A stretch of 64,000 nucleotides of DNA from NCBI GenBank assembly GCA_008931825.1, contig QXVZ01017323.1, positions 1 through 64,000 of the forward strand. The letters are read 5' to 3'. The notes under the pieces were generated by a model. It saw nothing but the letters and a program-made list of their open reading frames with translations, was not told the origin of the DNA and did no database searches. The translations under genes and the position numbers were made by a program. Position 1 is the first letter of the stretch, and each line of letters begins with the position of its first letter. Source of the DNA: Phallusia fumigata. Taxonomy: Eukaryota; Chordata; Ascidiacea; Phlebobranchia; Ascidiidae. Below, in pieces: positions 45,491 to 57,700 of the stretch.

Positions 45491-47506
45491 TCAACCGGTG
45501 CGGGTCCATCGCAGTGACCGGCAAAGGGACTTTCTAAAATCATCGCTGCTTCCGTTTTCGAACCGGAAAAACGTGATGTTATAGAATGAGTGTGTCGTAC
45601 TGACGTCATTCCAATACCGTGCTGTTAATTTACTCCTATGCCGGCAGTTACGAAAAATACGTGCATTGCACAAATTACACTACACTGCCGATGTAGTAAA
45701 GATCACCATAACGATGTCACCACAATACTTACTTTCTTCGAGAACGATTTGCGCAATGTATTTGAGTATTTCTTTAAATTCGCCTTCATTTTGAACATCA
45801 GCCAGAAATCCGAGCGGAAATGATTTACATTTGCTGCGGGCTTCGTAGAAAGTCATTCCATTTATTGTCGATTCAAGTTGTGATTCTGGAAGGGAATCAA
45901 CCATTTCAATGCAGCGACCTCCGGCGGTAAAAAATCCAGGACAAACTGTACAATATAATATCATTAAGAATTTTTATTAGGCATAACAATATTCAAACAT
46001 CAAGGTGATTTGATTTTGTAATAGGCAATTAGGAAATAGATAAAACAAAAATAAAGAAATTAAAGCATTCGGTTTACTTAAGATTAAACAAAATGTACCG
46101 CCCTGGCCTCTATTTTTTACAATATTTTTTTCTTGGAAAAGCAGCTATAAATTCTTTGCATTTCAAAGCTGCAACTAAAGTGTGACACATAATTCGGCAC
46201 GAGCATGATCTGCCTCNTGTACAATATAATATCATTAAGAATTTTTATAAGGCATAACAATATACAAACATCAAGGTGATTAGATTTTGTAATAGGCAAT
46301 TCGGAAATAGATAAAACAAAAATAAAGAATTTAAAGCATCCGGTTGACTTAAGATTAAACAAAATGTACCGCCCTGGCCTCTATTTTTTACAATATTTTT
46401 TTCTTGGAAAAGCAGCTATACATTCTTTGCATTTCAAAGCTGCAACTACAGTGTGACACATCATTCGGCATGAGCATGATCTGCCTCTCGTGCATAGGGG
46501 TGAACATGCACGTGCAAGCCTGCGAGCGTAGCCAATAGCCATACGTCTGTATAATTTTGGTTCGTTTCCAAATATTTATTGCCTATAATGTAATAATGTA
46601 TTTTGTGCTTCTTCTTGTGGAAAGAGTTGTCTCGAATCATTTTCTATAGAATTGTGACAATAATGTTTGATATGATCCTAAAGTGTAATATTGTTCAGCC
46701 AAGACTTTGACATTTAATGTCTAATCAAGGGTTAAAAGATACCATTTTCAAGACAGGGTAGAGGGCAATGTTTGTGTCCTATATGCTAAAAAAATTAAAC
46801 GTAAAACAAAACATAAACGCTTTTCTCATTCTCTCGATGAGGGGCCCATAAGAATAGAAGGACATGAGCAAAAATTAGCATCTGAACAAGTCAAAGGCAA
46901 TTTTTCTGGGAATGAAACAAATTAAGAACTGCAAGACGTTGTGATAATCATTGAATAAAAGCCGTCGCATTTTGGCCTTATAACCTCCAACGGTGAATAA
47001 TTGAGCTGCTAAAAATGATCGTTTAATTGTCACAAGTAAATCTTCCTGAGTAACTAGGCTACTTGATTGAGAATTTGTGCTTCACGCGCTTTCCATTACA
47101 GCAGTGATTATTGATTTGGAATGAAAACATTGATTTGTTGTTTAACGATTTTCTTTTGAAAAACATGGCGACTAATAATGGTTACAGAGTCACGACAACA
47201 AAGTGATAATATCCAAATTCGCAACAAAAAACTACCTGCTACTAACCGTTGAAAAAAAGTTACAAGGTAAAATTTGGGTATCGTCCACCTCAACAAGAAC
47301 ACAATACTCAGAAAACAATAAGTACAGTAAGTTACTCAAAGAATAAGCTTCTGTGACAACTTACTCTGCTCAACTACTGATGCTGCGTCAGCGTCAGTCT
47401 GTCGCTTCCACCGATTTAGTAAATCGTTCTCACTTCTTAAAGCAACCAAGAGCAGAGTCGTTGCCAAAAACAATAATAAACCAATGACGGGTTTATACTC
47501 AGCCAT
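45491..47506 (-). CDS. Type II membrane C-type-lectin-like protein
   Basis: Three exons (47506-47365, 45945-45733, 45621-45491) join in phase to 161 residues. A short cytoplasmic start (MAEYKP) is followed by an uncleaved signal anchor, VIGLLLFLATTLLLVAL. The stalk leads to a CTLD opening CPGFFTAGGRC, then TFYEARSKCKSFPLGFLADV, the usual helix-1/helix-2 pattern with the LA-x-V motif. Exon 3 gives RYWNDVST and ends RTG. No EPN or QPD sugar-binding motif is visible, so carbohydrate binding is doubtful. The domain is short at its C-terminal end. Another exon at 45390-45343 could belong to an alternative form. Type II CTLD receptors often act in immune or allorecognition contexts; that role is not shown here. 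Confidence 0.6.
45947..46486. repeat. Contig overlap around N at 46217 (false duplication)
   Basis: Bases 45947-46216 recur at 46218-46486 with a few substitutions, inside the first intron of the lectin-like gene. They include the acceptor side of exon 2 only at the very edge. Confidence 0.88.
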
Positions 47507-47806
47507 TATATAAGCAGACTATCCAAATAGCACCTCGTTTTTTGAATGGCTTAAGACCTTATGACAGTAAAACGTTTTGATACCAATGCGTTCACCACAG
47601 AGCCTTTGCCAAGCCCTGGGGCTATTAAGCCAACGTTACCGACGCATTAAACTTACTGACTAATACGTGTAGGTGACAAAGGTATAAACATTTTTCTCTA
47701 CCCTCCACTAAACAAACCTTAAGAGCATTCCAAAAAAACATACAAAATAAAATGTATTAAACATCACAGTATTTGGCAACTGACATGTTAAAACAATAAA
47801 AACCAA

Positions 47807-50070
47807 CTAACAAGGATCAAAATTAAAAAACGATTCCATAAAATCAATATCATCTGGTGACATGTTTAAACGGTCAACTTGCGTATTGCTGCATTCAATT
47901 AGTTCCGAAATATCCAAGGAATTCGCAAAGGTAGAATCGTTTGGGCTGCACTTGCATTGTGTACCAATAGGGGATACATCTGGCTTATTGACAGGAATCT
48001 CGTTCATATGATTTGACACTGGGTCATACAAAATTGGATGCTCAATTGGTGCAGTCATTTCTGTGTCATGGGGTGCAGGATTCAGTTGGTCCATTTTTTG
48101 GTTAGTAAGTATGTCACTGTCCTGGCTGTCACCTCTACTTCTATACCCGGAATCACAGTCATCACTTTCAATTGACGACTGCTTATGTTCTCTTTCAAAA
48201 AGCTCTTCGGTTGAGGTAGAGTCCATCAATTCTTCTAAAAATAAGATTAATATATAAGCACAAAGGGCTTGAACAAGTTTTAACAAATTTTGTAAGACTA
48301 CTCACCTTTATAAAAGGAGCACAGTTCAAACAGTTCATCATGCACATCATCTAACTTATGGGATATTTTAGGTGCTTGTAATTTGTTGGTGCATAGAAGA
48401 AGACAGCCAGTTCTCTTTGGATGTAATAAATAAGGTGGCAGTAAAGGATGGACAGAGTTGTTTTCATAAAAATGCTTCTTGTTTCTACGTATCATTGCCC
48501 TCACAATGTTTCGGTTCTTCGGTTGCTTTGACTGAACAAGCAGCTGCCTTTTGATAGCGGATTGGGCAGTGCTGATGTTCGCAGTATGTTCAGCAAGAAC
48601 ATGGCGATCACTATGTTTGTCCAATTTAATGTGTTTTACAGATTTTAAATCAGGANATAAATAAGGTGGCAGTAAAGGATGGACAGAGTTGTTTTCATAA
48701 AAATGCTTCTTGTTTCTACGTATCATTGCCCTCACAATGTTTCGGTTCTTCGGTTGCTTTGACTGAACAAGCAGCTGCCTTTTGATAGCGGATTGGGCAG
48801 TGCTGATGTTCGCAGTATGTTCAGCAAGAACATGGCGATCACTATGTTTGTCCAATTTAATGTGTTTTACAGATTTTAAATCAGGATTTATAGATTTTCT
48901 TTTCTGGGACAATCTAGCCTGTGCCTGTACTTTTGGATCTTGAAACAGCGTTGTCAAGTCAGGGACATGGCCGTCTGGTTGGTGATTTGGAACAGAAGCC
49001 TAAAAAAACATTAGAAGTTACAAAAATAATTTAACAACAATTTGACAACAATTTTATATTTTTAACACCATAGTTTAACAAATTGCAAACAAAAAGCTAA
49101 GCTAAACACATAAGTTAGGTACCTCGTGTGATTCCCAATTCAAATCTGTAGAATCTTGAATAACAGGAGATGTGTTTGTGATAACACCATCACATTTTTC
49201 AGTATTATCACCTAGTTCAGTTTCAAAATTGTCTAACAATAAGTGTTTGAATTTTTCAATATATTCATTCAGCCACAGTTCGGTAATCTTGTTTTCATCG
49301 ATTTGAAGTGCCCTGGCATGGGCCCTGGCCAGCTTCTTAATCTTTCGCTTGATAGCATGGTGTGGGAGATAGGAAACAAACAGCTGCTGATGGNTTCTTA
49401 ATCTTTCGCTTGATAACATGGTGTGGGAGATAGGAAACAAACAGCTGCTGATGGGATAGTGAAAGCAGTCGAAAGATTCTTTCATTTTCTGCAATTAATG
49501 CACAACAAAGTTTTAAAGCAAAAGCCAACAACTGACAAATAAAACACATTATAACACTATGTCAGATAGCTTGTTTTTTAACAGGCACTCAATCAAAACA
49601 TAAGAGGAGACATTTGTATTAGACATATTTTATTAAAAAACACATAAACTTATGTCCAAAATGGGCCATTTGCCACCATTAGTTTGTACTCTATTTAAGA
49701 CATAGTTGAAGACTTGTTCGATGCTTTATATTAAAATCAGATTTGTTTTTACAGTAATCAAGGACCATATCACAAATACAGCCTAAGCAAATGTACATCA
49801 AAAATTTTAAGCCACTCAGTGTGACTAGTGGCAGTTACCATGATCAGTAAGGCAATTTATCTTTGGTTCAGGATTCAAAATATGCTCAGGTATCTTAGCA
49901 TTAACTAGCTGATCATCTTTACTCATGCGGGATCTGATAGTTTTATGCAAGTCAAGTTTGGGCGACTTTTTTGCACGTTTAGACTTCTTTAAATTTCTCG
50001 GTTTTCGCATGAACTCATTCAATTTTCGCAGTTTATGTTTCGGAAAACAAACAAAAAGTCTTCCTGACAT
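47807..50070 (-). CDS. Unrecognised 475-residue protein, probably nuclear
   Basis: Four exons (50070-49839, 49488-49123, 48999-48306, 48234-47807) give 475 residues when the two contig overlaps are counted once, and the frame closes exactly, which supports the model. The first 50 residues are strongly basic (RKPRNLKKSKRAKKSPK), suggesting a nuclear localisation signal. Exon 2 has an Arg/Lys-rich helix VIKRKIKKLARAHARALQ. Exon 3 has a conserved-looking block with KNRNIVRAMIRRNKKHF and HPLLPPYLLHPKRTG. The C-terminal exon is acidic and Ser-rich with SDDCDSGYRSRGDSQDSD and ends DDIDFMESFFNFDPC, which could be an acidic-hydrophobic interaction tail. I do not recognise the family. The gene is divergent from LMBRD2. 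Confidence 0.75.
48426..48886. repeat. Contig overlap around N at 48656 inside exon 3
   Basis: 230 bases are repeated on each side of the N. The repeated protein block containing SAIKRQLLVQSKQPKN is one block in reality. Dropping one copy plus the N removes 231 bases and keeps the frame. Confidence 0.93.
49334..49454. repeat. Contig overlap around N at 49394 inside exon 2
   Basis: 60 bases are repeated on each side of the N. Keeping both would shift the frame; keeping one joins HHVIKRKIK to KLARAHAR directly. Confidence 0.93.
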
Positions 50071-51767
50071 CACTGACAACGAAAGCTACTTTATCTTTGC
50101 CTTGTACCACTTTCAAACTCGCCTTTCCAACAGAACACAGATAATGAGGAGCACGACTTTTCAGAATTTCACGGTCGCCATTACATGAAAAACTCTCGTC
50201 CAATCAGAACGCACTATTGTGTATCACGAAACAGTTGCTGCTGCTTTGAGACTAACTCACATAACTAAACTGATCACGTCGCATCGGATCTAAAAAAGTT
50301 TTGTGCACCGTTGTTTGTCACGTTTTCGACTCCTATCTGGTTTCAAATTTAAAACGTTGGTTTTTAAATAACAACTAAAGCAATGTGCCTGAATAATAAA
50401 ACTATTGAAGACGAAAACAACCAGTCAAAACTGCGTTTAAATATGGTTTGAGTTGACGCCTCATGCTTGTGAAGCAGCTGGATATTTTTTTGTTTGATTC
50501 GTCACTTTAATTGTGTATAAAGTGCGCCAGATTTCAGTCGTTAAGTTTTGCTTTTGGGCGCAGTGTAGGCCTAATTCTAAATAACCAAAGCATTAAAACG
50601 GCGAGGAAAAATGGCCTCAACAGCATGTATATTTTAAACTGAAGATCTCTGTCAAACGCGTAGAAGGGTTCGCAGAAAAAAGTTTGGGAAGCCCTTAACT
50701 ATTATCCTGTTTCCATGGCCGTTAGTCTGATCGGACTTACTACAAAATACATCTTTTATCATGTGGAATAAAAATGCACACTTCAAGGTAAAGACACAAA
50801 GAAATCATAGCGACACGATTACCACCACATCTATGATCGAACTAAAACAGTCACCAAGCGGGAGATAGCTGCGCATTGTTGGAAGTTTAGAACTTAATGA
50901 GACCAACAGGGATAATTTCGAGTTAGCTATTTAGCAGTTTATTGTACGGGTTGCATCATAGAGCACTTAATACATGGCATTGTTCACACCATTGGCTTAA
51001 TTGTGTGTTCTGATGTGATTTCTATGTCGTAAAGAGCCAGCTGATCGCGAGTGAAATAAAACCACCGAATGCTCATTGCTCAACTGTTATTGGTATTGAT
51101 AGCTGATATATAACAATACTGGTAGCAGTCAAAGTGATGGAGCAGTGTCAATATTACTAAGAATTTTTTTTAGAATTAAACATTAGTGTGCTAAAATTTG
51201 TTGTTGGTAATTACTTCGCTTCTAAAATCACATGACAAGTCGTGTGACGACACCGTGGCCGGCGTACCTTTCGTATGTGCGCGACGTTACAGATGTTCAT
51301 GTAACGATTGTTTTAAAAAAAGTGTTGTTATCAGTCAGATAATCACCCGCAACGTAATTGTAGTGGTATTGATTGCAGATACTCAATAATACATGCCATT
51401 TTGACAGTAAAAAATAAAAAAATGTATAAATATATGCTAAAAGAATGTTTTAAACAATGTATCTTTGAAAGAAGCAATGTTTCTATTTTTAAATATATTC
51501 ATGTACAAACAAAGGTGAACCAACCAAAGTCAGCTTGGGGTCTGGTATACTCGTGGAGTTGTGGTGCGGCTGGTGCCTTACCAACTTATTTAAAAACATA
51601 CAAACCAGGTTCTAAAACATAAAAAATCTGAATTGTTGGTTCTTATATCCAACAGGTTATGGTCAGAAGTTGACCTAAAATAATTTTGGGTAATATTTGT
51701 TTAAATGTATAAATTTGTTTTTTTAACACACAGATTTAAAACTGTAGGATTGTGTGAAATTAGTGAC
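50071..51767. other. Divergent intergenic region before LMBRD2
   Basis: No coding gene is supported. It should contain the promoters of LMBRD2 (+) and the 475-residue protein (-), but no core promoter element stands out. Open frames here are short and without domains. Confidence 0.5.
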
Positions 51768-54700
51768 ATGAGTTTGGGGCCTTTGATATTCGAACTTATT
51801 GTTGTGTTTTGTATTGCTCTTCTGCTGCTGCATCATTATGGGAAAATTTCCAAGTACCACCCCATCGTGATCATTGCAACACTTGTTGCCTGGTACTTTA
51901 GTCTTATCATTATCTTCGTTCTCCCCTTGGATGTTTCGTCAGTAAGTATATTTTGAAATGTAGTATTGTGCAACATTTCAAAACAGTAAGCTGATTAATA
52001 GATATTACAGGGCGAGGTATTGATTTTTTGCTTCCTATGTGCATGTGTTAAAGGTTAATGTTTACTTCCAAAAACGTTATTTTTGTTGAGGTTGACAAAA
52101 ATGTAATTTTTTATGTCCTACAAAATATATATTTTTTCTTGGACCACCCAATGAAAAAAAATCCGAAACCATTTATCAGTGTGTTATGTTTGTAACGGTT
52201 ACATGCTAAGCATTGTCCCTGTAAGCAGGTTTAAGATGGCTGTAAATGGCGGTAAAAGGTTTACAAATGATTAAGTCAAACATACTGTTATGACTTTAGT
52301 AAAATACATGCTTTGCTTTGCAGACATTCTATAGGCAATGTGTTGAGACATCAGAAGCAACAACAGCAGTTGATGGACAAACAACTGGTGGTTCTGCAAC
52401 ATTTGTCTCCAATATTTCAACAAATTCTTCTGCAAATGTGTTGCCTGGTAATCTTTGATCCTACACTTTTTTTAGCTCTAAAGCATGCTTTTGACCTAAT
52501 GCGCATGATGTGGTTTGTGGCAGCATTATGTAATTGGTGTTTTAAAATATTGTGTAAATACTACATAGGGTAGAATTCAATTGCTGCCATGCATTTTGGT
52601 GACCTAATAATAATCACATGCAATCCATACTTGTACTGGTTATTAGATTAGAAACATAAATATTTTTCTACACATACTGTGTGTTCATCAGCGGAATGTA
52701 TTTAGGGGTACATTTGTTACTTGTATTGTTGTATGTTTTTGTTTGTTATCAAACAGCATTGAACATGATGGTACAACTGTCAAAGTCATTGTTTTTTATT
52801 TATTTCTGTTGATACTCAGTATCAGCACTGTTGTGGTTAACATGGCCTGTTTGTTGTGGATGTTATGTATTTATTGGCATTTAAATTGTTTTGATTTTGT
52901 TGTAGATACATGGCAGTCCACAACAGTAGGCCCCACGTCTGGCCATGTAAATGCTTCTAGTCAGACAATGGAAAATGTTTCCATCATCTCTACAAGCACA
53001 GTAGTTTTTGACACAAGTCACTCTGTTTCAACCGATTTAGTGACCGGTATGAAAATGCTTTGTGACTGTGTGATGGCAGTGTTAAAACTAAAATCATGCT
53101 AACTAATAGCAAATTGCTAAATTGTTTGCTGGCTTATACTCCACCTTATATGTGATAATTTTTGTAAAATCACCTACAAAGGTTATTTTTTTTTTAAATC
53201 TTGCAAGTTGGTTTATTGCATGTGCTCAACTTTTGAAAACCGCTGAACCAAAAAATCTGTGAATAAAAACTGTGATGTACGAAATCTTGCTTCCCTACGC
53301 TTTTATGATCGTCATCTGCATCATCTTAGTGTGTTAACCTTCAAATTTAATCATCCAACCAATACGCCTTGTCATGTTTGTGTCTCAAACTTAACCTAAA
53401 ATTTCTGTATGTGCATAATGTTGATTTCTGTTTACTATTTAGCATTAAGCTTCTTTTCCTAACAACAATTGCTAAAAACAATAATATGGCAAAATCAGAT
53501 TGAAAATCCTGAAAAATTGTGAAATAGTATCAAAACAATTTTCTTATGCAAGGTGTTATACTTTTCTTTTTTGTAAATATGACATGTTTTTCAGTACCAA
53601 TGTCCTATTCNACCCCGCTAGCCCCCTAAAATGGGTAAAATTAATTAACAATGTCCAAATTGGATGAAATTTACACAGTTTGAAGAACATGCCATTGTAG
53701 TGCACTGATTGCTTTGTTTGTACCTATAGCCTGGACATGCATTTAGAAAAACACACAATGTAGAACTTTGCATGTGTGGGGACCCATGCGATTCTGCCAG
53801 CAGAAACAATCATGTCCTAAATAGCGCAGTTAACTATAAAACCCAATGTAACATAATGTGGGGAATATATCATCTTTTAATATCGAGTAATAGTGTACAT
53901 AGAATGTCTATATATGGTAAGCCACCCTTCTAGTTTCAAACAGTGTTGGGCTGTTATGCGCTAACGTTTTTTTTGACACAGGAAGTGAAAAAGGTTTCTG
54001 GTATTGTCCGCTACAATCATCCAGTCAGAAAATTTGTCAACATTATTATTTCGAAGGTAACTTGATTTTTTGTTGTTGTTATCCTTTCCCAACAGTTCTA
54101 AATTTTGCTGTTTTTTGCTTTTTAAAGTTTAATATTGGTTGTTTTAACCTGGGAAAGTGGTTTCTCTGGGGTACATGGAAACTCTTTTGTAATTATATTC
54201 TTTGTTTCTAACATTATAAAAATAGTTTTGACCATGTAGCCCCTTCAGCTCCCCACTAACCCCCAAAAAAACAAAATGTTTTCCCTGTTTATGTGACTAT
54301 AAAGTAATGGAAATGCGACACTACAGGAACAATAACAGTTCAGGTCCAATCCAAACTACCTTTTACACACAGTGTCCGGATGCTTTTCAAACTCGTGTCA
54401 GCCAAGGAATGGATGATTATGAGGATTATGACTCCGGAAGAAGTCGTAGTGATATTCCAACTGAGAAAACTCTAGTTCGAGTTCATAGGTAAAGTTACAA
54501 AACACAAAAGTATTTGGTTCGTTGAAAATTTATGGTGTTTGTCTTTTACACATTTCACTTTATTTTTGTGAAATTATTAAATTTCACAGACCATAACTGT
54601 CTTTTTAAAAATAAAAGCTAAGTTTCCATAGTTACTGTGCAGCAGTTTTTACCTAATTAATGGCTAGTTCCAAATCCAGGACATTATAAAAGCTTTTTAA

Positions 54701-57700
54701 GAACTTGAATGTGATATGGTACAAGTATGAAAATGTTGGTGAAAATATTTAAAACTAACTTGATGACAATGTTGAATTGCAGGCAAATTATTCGCGCTGT
54801 CCACACTCAAAAGCGGACAACTGTGCAGTGGAAAATTTTAATGAGAAAAGCTCTACATTTGGAGACAATTTCCAAGAATCTTGGGTTGATTGACAGGTAA
54901 AGCAGATACCTAATCATCATCAAATTGTAAAACACAGAAATAATGCAACTGGTTTGACTGCGGTATGGCATGTATGTTAGATCTGTTAAGTGTCAAGGGT
55001 TATGATAAATTGGATTTTCTATTGACCTTTGTCTTAATAGTAAACATTTTGCATAAATTCAGTTTAGTAACACAGTATGGGATTTGGCATGGGGCATAAA
55101 ATCCAATTACAATAAAATACAGGTATTTGCCAATTTCTGTTTTTGGAAATTGTCACTTGGGATTATAGTTGATTGTTCATCAGCAACCCATAGAATATTA
55201 ATGACAAATTTAAATATTCATGACTTGTTTGCTTAAACTGCTTTTGTCACTTTTGTATAATAACACGCTAATTGTAATTGTGCCAAATTATTATTGAAGG
55301 AGATGGAAAGAAGAATTTCCATCTGATGAAGATGAGAATTTTTGCTACCGCACATTTTGCTCTACTCAACTCAGTAAGAATTTAATTTTGGCGTTCATTT
55401 TCAACTTTTAGTTCGATATATGAGTTTTTACATTGTGTGTGGCATAACTGGCAAATGGATAAACTGGATGTTAGTGGATTGTGCAAAATGTAAATTTGGT
55501 CTAAACAGAACTGGGTAATGTGGGAAAAAGCCTAAGATCTGCTGCTGTAGTTAAAACCGACCTGCTACTTGACATTTTATTGTCCCACAAAAATAAAATT
55601 CATTTTTTTCATCAATTCATTTATATACATGTCCTTGTTATCATGTAGCCACATGCTGTTTTGTAAGAAAAATTGACATACATTTTCTGTTTCAGAATGG
55701 TATTGGTACTGCTTGACACAACCAGCACTTCGAAAGATACTGGCAATTTGTCTGGCTGTACTTTCACTGATGGTTGTATGGTCTGAATGCACTTTTTTCA
55801 ATGAAAGTCCTGTCTTGTCGCTTTTTGCCATATTTATTAACCTAGCCAAACAAAATTATGACTACTTCTATATAGAGGTAAGTGTGCTAAATGCAAACCC
55901 CATATTTGTCACACAAATATTACATCCAATTTTGTTTTTCAGCTTGCCAGCTGTTTGACTATATCTTATCTATGCGTTTGTGCATACTACACTGTGTTCA
56001 GAATAAAACTTTTCAACTACTATTATATTGCTGGTCATCAACAGACAGATGAATCAAGTCTCATGTTCGTTGGCATGTAAGTAACCACGTGCAGAATAAT
56101 TATGCATACTGTTTTGAATAGTCTAGAGATAACTCTACATTTTCAACTAAATGCAACACCAATACAATAAATGATTTTTTGTGCTATGTTGAATTATTAC
56201 ATTTATTTTTTGCTACAGAATGTTCTGTCGACTTACTGCTCCACTTTGTTTAAACTTTTTGGGCCTTATACATTTGGACACACACATCACGGGTGATCTT
56301 AAGGTTGAAACATCCTATACAAAGGCAAGCAAATGCTTTACATTTTGGATGTGCAAGACAATACATCTTTTCGAATGAAAAAGATTATACTTTAACAGCA
56401 CCAACTAGAGTAGGCATATACTAGTAGACACTGGCCATAAAATACCAGATGAAACACAATTTTGTAACTGTAAATTGCAAACACAAATTATGGTCGATTT
56501 TATGTAATTACAAAGCAAACTGGCAAGTGTCACCAATTTTGCAGGGAAACTGCTACTTGTCAAAATTGTAATGAGAAAATAGAAACCGGACACTGCCAGT
56601 TCATCTTCGTTAACGTTAAACTAAAAATGGAATTTTACATTTCAATTTACAATGCAGAACTTTTATGCACCTTTACAATGCAGAACTTTTATTACCTTTT
56701 TAAATAAAAATTCCTACATCAAACCACATAAGGTTTCTATTTAGTAACTTTGTTAAAGTTCTAAATTTTATCAACCCAACAGATCATGGGTCACCTTGAT
56801 GTGATTTCCTTCATTTCGGATGGTTTCAACATTTACTTTCCCATACTTGTGTGTGTGCTGTGTATTGCCACATACTTCAGCCTTGGTCAGAGATGCCTCT
56901 CAGCTGTGGGCTTTCAGAGATTTATAGATGAAGCTGATGATATGACAACTGACTTGGTAGATGAAGGAAGACAGTTAGTGAACAGAGGTAAATCTTAGAC
57001 ATATCTATGGTATGAATGATTAGATGATTTTGTGGAATAGGTTCATGTCACCCTACCGAAACACTCTAGAATGTTTGAAACAGGTTCTTACTGTATAAAT
57101 GAGCTTTACATCAATGTAGTCGCGAACAGTTCCAGAATGCTGGTTTGGAAAATAGCTTTCAAGAATATGAGTCCCTCTATTTCACCCTAGTTGGTAATGG
57201 GTCCCTCTTATGAAGCAGAGAAGTCATTTTTACTCAATATGCTTCTCTTTTCTTCCCTGCAGCTTGTCAAACTTTTGTCATGTAATGTTTGACAGTTTTG
57301 GATGAAACTTTCATACCTAATCATGGTGTTGTGATCTGCTAACCAAAATGTTTTTATTACTTACTCCAAAAGTAAAAAGTTTATGTGTGTACATAAATGT
57401 AAATGATATTGTCCGCAGTAAATAGCAATAATAGATGTACCTGTGACAAATGGCAGTCTTAAGTAATTATGGGCTCCCTTCCACAAAGGGGGCACATATC
57501 GTGTTCACTCTGTTTTTTCTTTCTTTTGATTTGTTTCACTGTATAGCTTAAGTGACTATGGGACACAGGGGGCAGGCAAACTGCCAGTTTAACAAAACAC
57601 CAAGGTCGTAACAGATAAACTTTGGAGCACCCATTTCACGTGCCTCTCTTTCCATCCGTCTACGCCAACGGTAACACAATCATTAACGTTTACAGCTTTT

